Shown: positions 59,101 to 64,000 of the stretch, in pieces
How the letters are laid out: each line of letters begins with the position of its first letter
Position numbering within the stretch: the stretch's first letter is position 1
From: Cercis canadensis
Taxonomy: Eukaryota; Streptophyta; Magnoliopsida; Fabales; Fabaceae
Direction: 5' to 3'
Length of the DNA stretch: 64,000 bases
Assembly: GCA_003255065.1 (NCBI GenBank)
Contig: QAOA01007382.1
Span: 136,571 to 200,570 of the forward strand
Made by a program: the position numbers and the translations under genes
The notes under the pieces: model-generated
Seen by the model: only the letters and a program-made list of their open reading frames with translations
Told to the model about the DNA's origin: nothing
Databases searched by the model: none

Positions 59101-61821
59101 GCACCATAAAAACTTAAGAAATATAAGGGCCAAGATAATTTGTAAAATGAACTAAAGGATGGAAAATAATTAAATAACAAGGGAAGAATGCATCAAACAG
59201 AATCCCTAAATTATCTTTACAGATGGTAAAGACAAATATACTAAACTACAAACTCAATATATTTAATACCTTGCTAAAATATCCAGCTAGTAGGTTACTA
59301 TGGGAGTGCTTTGGTTCCAAAAAGGAGAACAACAAATTCATCAACTGCCAAGAAGCAATGGAATCAGAAATAAAGCTTATAGAGAATGTTATCAATAAAA
59401 AGGGGCTAAAAGTTCTGTTTCCTCACTTCCTCATCTTCCACAAGAGTTTTGAGAATGATATCCACTTCACAAGTAAAAATCTCACAAGCTATAAAAGGGA
59501 ACCTGTTACAGAGTAATGGCAATAACATTTATAACAAAACATCCAGCTAAATAGGAACCGACAACAATCTTAATTTTGAGCAACCTACTTGAAAGTTCGC
59601 TTCTTTTCAGCATCCTCTGGAGCTTCTTCAACAATGTACTGTATCAACTGTTCAACCTGTGCTCTTACACGCAAGCTGCAAACACAGAACACAAAACTTC
59701 ATTAAACACCAAATTAACTAAAAGCAACTACGATAACTCCATTTCATAATACTACAACACCTTTGTTGCAAAAAATGGGCGACATAAATTCAGCCCTGAC
59801 ACATCTGTGCAATTAGTATCCAAGCCAAAGGAATATATAACTTAAACCTCGGGAGAAGAAAAAGATATTGTAGAATTTACTGGATCAAAATTATGCCTGT
59901 AGGGAAAGGAATATTATAATTTTCCAACAATTTTATTCTTCTATTTGAAAAATAAAAATAAAAAAGTGTCCACCTATTGTATGCATTCATAAAATATTTG
60001 AGAGAAAAGAAGTATCAATCAGTCCATTTCACATCTTTAGGAAATTAGATCTTCCCAAGTAAAGGTTGTGATTTATTTCTTTACTTTAATGAAGGCAACC
60101 CACTGGAGTAACTTTTATTAAACTGATCCAAGGTCATACTCACAATAACCTGATTCAAATATATTGCTTATATTACATGGAAAATCATATATGGCACAAA
60201 CAGGCTTTTTGGCGTGTTTGGTGAAGCTTGGGTGTGCCCTCAAAGTATAGAGAAGCTCCTTCTGGTTGAATTTCAAGGTTTTGGCAGAAAGAAAGAAGGA
60301 AAAGTCTTATGGCAGTGTGCTTTGTATGCTACTCTTTCGTGTCTCTGGTTAGAGCATAATGCTTGGATTTTCAAGGAGAATTATCTGTCCTTAGATTTAC
60401 TGTGAGATAGGATTGTATTCATGGCTTCTCTCTGGTGCTATGCACAAGTTTCTTCAAGGGGGATCACCTTAACTTCTACGTAGAGAGATTGGAAAGCCAT
60501 TTTGTTTTGAAGTTTTCCCTCTGTACCTCTTCTGTTCTTCTGCTGTAGTTTCTTTTGTTTAAGTAGGATGTCTTATCCTCCTCCTCCTTTGCATTTCTCC
60601 TTTCTTGTTCTCTAATGAATTTCTTCTTCTATCAGAAAAATATATGGCACAAATCGCCAACAAAAACAATTTGCAGCTTCACAGCCTAAACCTTTACTAT
60701 GAACCTAGATTCAATGTTTGACTGGAGCAAGACTTGTATTCTTCAAATGACTTACTAATTATGTCTCCCAGAATAAAGACTAAAAGTAAAAAGTACATAC
60801 AAAAGCTATAACAGACATATCTATTCAAAAATAAATATTAATGTTTATTCAAATGTGGCTAACAAATTGAAATACTTAGCAAATGCACAAGAAAACTAAG
60901 TTATATAATTTTCTTTTCTCAATACCCTGTATGTGTTACAGTCATAAAGAATAAGTAACCCTCCCCCTTCCTTAGACCCTTCCCAACCTAAGTGCATTGT
61001 TCATGAAACATGAAGCAACCATGAGAGATCTAGAGTCTAAATCATGACAAGGGGATGAAAAGACTCTAAATTCATGTGATCTAGAAATAAAGAGCAAAAA
61101 GGAAATAAAATACTTATCTTATTCAGTGATGCAATCACCTTTTTTTTTTTTCCCCCTTTCCTTGAGTGTTTTGCTTTTCTTTTTTTCCCTTTTCATCACA
61201 ACATGAATCACATGCACCTTGTCCTTTGATCAATAGAAACAAAATTAAAAAGCATGAATGTTCTCTGAATAGACACTGCCTCAATTTCCTTAATCTGATC
61301 TTTTCTTCTAACACCTATATCACTACAAATTTCATCACTATCCTAACTAAGTCCAACCCACCTTTGTTGACTACATGCCACCTAAATCTGGTGTATTTTT
61401 TGTTCAACAACATATCAGGAGTTAGAGATCTTATCTCACAAATCAACAAAATGAAAACTCAAACCTATGCTCTCTTTTCTTCCATTTAACACAGCATGTT
61501 AGTATTTTACACAATTTACTTCACAATCTCACCTCCAACCGATATTATGAAGTCAAAGTTTATACATAATCTCAGTTTCTAAATGACCACTTAAATGAGA
61601 TGATTTTCACACATATAAAATGCTAATAAACAGGACAAACAATTAAAAAATACATCATTTTCTTTCTGCTATGAAAAAATAAATTACATCTGAGATTGGA
61701 AATGACAAGAGCATTACAAATTTATAAGGCGACCATTAAGAGCTTTGCATTCTTGAATAATTTCATCCTCGTCAAGTAGCTCCTCCAAGGTGAAATTCTC
61801 TTTATCCAAAATGGTCTCCAC
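47172..61821 (-). CDS. SAPS-domain protein, PP6/SIT4 phosphatase-associated regulatory subunit (5' exon outside window)
   Basis: Eighteen exons on the minus strand: 61718-61821, 59589-59675, 59427-59502, 59270-59344, 59044-59097, 56820-56879, 56406-56522, 54955-55049, 54627-54829, 53280-53377, 53011-53114, 52769-52934, 52519-52641, 52227-52309, 50035-50176, 48939-48968, 47909-47979, 47172-47748. Every junction is GT-AG and all phases fit, giving 754 residues without an interruption. Diagnostic stretches are ILDKENFTLEELLDEDEI, FPFIACEIFTCEVDIILK, LLAGYFSKVVVCLLLRKTV, VDLIGITSIMEV, MQWIEDTDVLEMIVDKF, IGHLTRISNKLVQLG, RDYDVAALANNLSQAFRYG and DVYFDDESAEVVISSLRLGD. The C-terminus is an acidic Ser/Pro/Glu-rich tail. 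SAPS proteins bind PP6-type catalytic subunits and guide their substrate choice. The usual MFW... start exon was not found to position 64000. Introns carry many LINE ends and a long-inverted-repeat element. Confidence 0.95.
49831..49880. repeat. poly-A runs with single N
   Basis: Two A runs separated by N (49850) and a repeated AACCCAATA word, suggesting a small unmerged overlap in an intron of the SAPS gene. Confidence 0.85.
50600..50925 (+). mobile_element. LINE 3' end with A tail
   Basis: The frame LLWCIWLEQSAWTFQDASSS matches the C-terminal W.IWLERNAR.F motif of plant LINE reverse transcriptases. The tail follows, with GGGGGATTGGAGAGCTTTAC and CTTATCCTCTCCTTTT, and an 18-base A run at about 50905-50922. 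5'-truncated insertion in a SAPS intron. Confidence 0.75.
51600..51910 (-). mobile_element. LINE 3'-end relic
   Basis: The minus-strand frame YLIWDRIVPLTSFWVSTINY followed by RGIGKLH corresponds to the same tail region (..WDRV.FLASFWVS...). The copy ends near 51600 in the same terminal sequence as other copies (reverse of GAAAGAATTTATTAGAAGAG). Confidence 0.65.
55110..55500 (-). mobile_element. LINE 3'-end relic
   Basis: On the minus strand AVLWQFGWSRVLIFLKILVV, then GIGELYCIDG, parallel to the 50600 copy (GIGELYCTDE) in the other orientation. Located in a SAPS intron. Confidence 0.65.
55780..56040 (-). mobile_element. LINE 3'-tail relic with A-rich gap (N at 55923)
   Basis: The plus strand shows GAAAGTTCATTAAAG...AGGATAGCAAATCCTCCTGAACAATCC, the reversed terminal sequence of the local LINE family, then an A run interrupted by N, then CTTCCCAGACCCTCTGTAAATCC as in the 24535 copy. 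Confidence 0.5.
57504..58870. mobile_element. long-inverted-repeat (Mutator-like or foldback) element with internal cargo
   Basis: 57504-57775 and 58655-58870 are inverted copies of each other over more than 200 bp at high similarity. Shared words include CACATAGATATTGATGTTTT, AGACATATATTC, GTTAGCTATTCCATCCTTCC, CAAACCAGTTCAGACC, CTGACAGCCCACT and CACATGGGCATTCCGCC. The left arm has three extra about-30 bp units (ATATTGATGTTTT...CATTTTG). The roughly 880 bp centre is not repeat-like. It holds a frame at 57862-58086 (SRDSYKSTRQERAFAINANL) and another near 58220-58470 with a hydrophobic helix (FPLVWSLLFALLLFM) and NTQIQAALVPPPPQKP. No transposase was seen. Long arms with non-self interior fit a non-autonomous MULE that captured gene pieces. 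The host is the SAPS intron 56880-59043. Confidence 0.75.
58871..58930. repeat. CATA/CATC/CA compound microsatellite
   Basis: Seven or so CATC units flanked by CATA and CA units, immediately outside the right arm of the long-inverted-repeat element. Confidence 0.93.
60200..60640 (+). mobile_element. LINE 3'-end relic
   Basis: The frame FGEAWVCPQSIEKLLLVEFQ, GKVLWQCALYATLSCLWLEH and NAWIF is a well preserved zf-RVT region of a plant LINE reverse transcriptase. It is followed by GGATTGTATTCATGGCTTCTC, GAGATTGGAAAGCC and ATGTCTTATCCTCCTCC, ending near TTCTTCTATCAG. It lies in the first in-window intron of the SAPS gene. Confidence 0.8.
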
Positions 61822-62011
61822 CTACAACCCCAAGACATGAAACAAATAGTAAATAAAACCACTTCACAAGGTACCTTCATTACATTTAAAAAAGTTTGAT
61901 TTGGTAACTGTTATTCAATTCTACCCACAAACAAATCGAAATAAATATAATCCAAATTTTGACTCTGTAATTCATAGTTCTGAAAATTTAAGCAAATTTC
62001 ATACAGTTTAC

Positions 62012-62047
62012 CTGGCATACACAAGTTACTAATTTGACATATCTCAT
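62012..62047 (-). CDS. candidate 36-nt in-frame microexon of the SAPS gene
   Basis: On the minus strand a strong acceptor (TATTTGATTTTTCAG) precedes ATGAGATATGTC... and a donor CAG|GTAAAC follows after exactly 36 nt (12 codons, MRYVKLVTCVCQ). It lies 190 bp upstream of the 61718-61821 exon, which starts in phase 0, so inclusion would keep the frame. Family members as remembered lack these residues, so it may be an alternatively spliced cassette, an alternative start, or chance. Confidence 0.35.
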
Positions 62048-62129
62048 CTGAAAAATCAAATACAACAAAAGAACTTGATCCGCAATACATAAAACTATAT
62101 TAATCCTTCTCCATTCATAACGAGAGAAA

Positions 62130-62480
62130 AACTATATGGCGGAGTGTGGCATATGAAGTTTTTGATGTATTTGGCTAGCATGGAATAATTAGATTTTCAG
62201 GATGCTTTTTTGTCCTTAAAGCTATTATGAAGTATAATTCTGTGTGGTTTTTTGCTTTTTTTTTTGCTGTCACTTTTTTTTTCTTTCTCAATGTCTTTGT
62301 TTAGGAGGACCTTTTTTTTCTTTCCTGATAAAAGAAGAAATTTCATTAGACAGAGAGGAAGGGCATGAGAAAGAGGAGGACAAGAAATCCTCCTTAAGCA
62401 AGAGAATACAGAAAACAAAAAAAAAGGAAAGGGAAAAAGTAAAATAACATACTCAGTATTGCCCCTTTTGGCCCTTCTAC
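62130..62480. mobile_element. two LINE 3' pieces, head to head
   Basis: 62140-62235 (GATGTATTTGGCTAGCATGG...TTTTCAGGATGCTTTTTTGTCC) is collinear with the plus-strand copy at 50625-50685. 62320-62470 has the reversed family terminus (GAAATTTCATTAGACAGAG...GAAATCCTCC). A further reversed end is at about 62650-62730. Confidence 0.55.
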
Positions 62481-64000
62481 ATGTATTGTTCAGCAATCTC
62501 AAACGTCCATTTCATGTTGTTAGATCATTGAGACAGCCTATACCCTATTATATACAAGTGACACCACTTCATGTTTTGCTAGCATTTCTTGACATCTTTA
62601 TCTGTTTGCATATTTTTCACTAACATCTAGCAAGAATTTTTCATTGTTCATAAAGGAAGGATTTATTAAGAAGAAGAATACAAATGAGGACAAGAGAGAA
62701 AGAATCTAGCAAATGCTTCCCAAAGTTATTTAAATAACAACAAAGCCATCTATTAAACTTTCCCCTATTATTTCAGGCTTGAAGACTCTGATGAAACCTA
62801 CTCTCTCTTCAAGAACAAGAATTCAAGGTGTACTCACGGCTTTTAGTCTCAATGAATCACAACAAGGGATGTGCCCTCACGTATTGAATTTACTAATCAA
62901 AAAGGAGGAAGGAAAGGGGGAAAAGGTAGCATTAATTTGTTAACACTTGAGGGACCAAGAAAAGAGATGACAATCTAGAATTCCAGAGAAAATGCCAGAA
63001 ATCATTAGGTTGTGACACAACTCAGAAATCCAGATGTTATGCCAAAAAATATATTTATGAACAATAAATGCCAACTCCTCATTTTACGATAGAGTAGGAG
63101 GTTAAAGAAGAATTTCCACACAACAGAAAATTATGACAAACATGGATCATGTCCCTATTGTTGTCCTCGATCTATTACAACCAGGACTAAGTGCAGGCCC
63201 ACCACTATATTTATTATCTAGATGCTCCTCATCACTGTCAAAATTTTGATAAAATTTAAAATAATTCTCTGCCAACATATCTAAAGTGAGAAAAACCCCA
63301 ATTACATTGATTTTCCCACAGTACTACAAGCACAGCTTAAAAATCAACAATTATCACTATAGAATCAAAGGAAAGGACATGCACAAACTAAAAATTGAAA
63401 ATTATCCCATTCCAGAAAAATTTAATTGCTTATAACAGTAAGGATAAGACTACACAACCAATAACTAAAGCTATCCCATTCGAGAAAAATTTATTCGCTC
63501 TTAACCATACTATAAGGATAAAGCTCAAAAAGAAGGATTATTAAACTCATTGTTCTTAGAACTGATCAATGACAGGAGGAGGTGCTTAAGTCCTTATAAT
63601 GCACAAGTTCTCGTATCTCCTATGACTTGTCTGCAACAAAAATAATAAGTCCACTCTTTCATATCATTAAAAATGCAAGAAGAAAACTTCATTGCCAGCA
63701 CAAGAATATCCCACAATTTATCTTCAGTTTATACCCTGTGAAATCAAGCCCTTATGAATCTAAGCCTTTTAAGGAACCTCAAGAACATTCCCAGCTTAGA
63801 AGATCATTAACTAGCAAGATATTACATGCCAATAACACGCATCAAGAAACAGCATCCTAAGATGTGACTAATAGGATCACTAACCAAGATAATAAGGGTG
63901 ATCCATAAAATAAAGAATGAAAATGCAATATCAATGTCGACTATCAACCTAAGCTTATCCAAGCAACAGAAGCTGAAATTACAAGACCACCGCCACAAAG
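62481..64000. other. probable first intron of the SAPS gene; no exon recognised
   Basis: Apart from the LINE-type terminus at about 62650-62830, no coding similarity was found on either strand, and the expected short 5' exon of the SAPS gene was not seen. The frame at 63627-63860 has no recognisable similarity. Confidence 0.5.

Overview
This is plant nuclear DNA from a eudicot. It carries split genes with GT-AG introns for known plant proteins, in an AT-rich background full of plant transposable elements (Ty1/copia, tRNA-derived SINEs, LINE 3' ends, hAT-type MITEs and a Mutator-like long-inverted-repeat element). The ten isolated single N bases mark contig joins in a draft assembly. Five of them are flanked by near-identical direct duplications. 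The pair around 5238 differs by roughly 5 percent, so a heterozygous plant with unmerged haplotypes is plausible. The species cannot be named from the sequence; a woody outcrossing dicot is only a guess.

Layout: 1-4575 is the 3' part of a decayed Ty1/copia retrotransposon ending in a complete 404 bp LTR. 4576-11200 has no convincing gene and holds SINEs, a MITE and tandem repeats. 11356-13167 (+) is a two-exon patatin-like protein of the plant pPLAIII type, with its nucleophile serine position occupied by Gly. 15609-19713 (+) is a four-exon ACD11-type ceramide-1-phosphate transfer protein with all lipid-headgroup residues intact. 21065-35778 (+) is the CPSF30 (CCCH plus YTH) polyadenylation/m6A-reader gene, with a tandemly duplicated first exon. 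37973-42379 (+) is a seven-exon WD40 protein, the U3 snoRNP component YAO/RRP9. 43114-about 44020 (-) is a B3-like reading frame split by a TIR element. 47172-beyond 62047 (-) is a SAPS-domain regulatory subunit of PP6-type phosphatase, complete except for its 5' exon, which lies past the right edge.

The genes are independently transcribed housekeeping or regulatory loci, not a pathway cluster. CPSF30 acts in mRNA 3'-end formation, YAO in pre-rRNA processing, the SAPS protein in phosphatase targeting, ACD11 in sphingolipid transport and cell-death control, and the patatin-like protein in lipid metabolism.

Most noteworthy are: the duplicated CPSF30 first exon, where both copies encode intact zinc fingers and splice in the same phase; a TIR element whose removal with one target-site copy rejoins a B3-like frame; a long-inverted-repeat element inside a SAPS intron carrying unrecognised coding-like sequence; an unrecognised antisense coding fragment inside CPSF30 intron 5; and the TAG-only nonsense pattern of the copia element. 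Exon limits were set by reading splice consensus and checking frame by hand; no database search was run.
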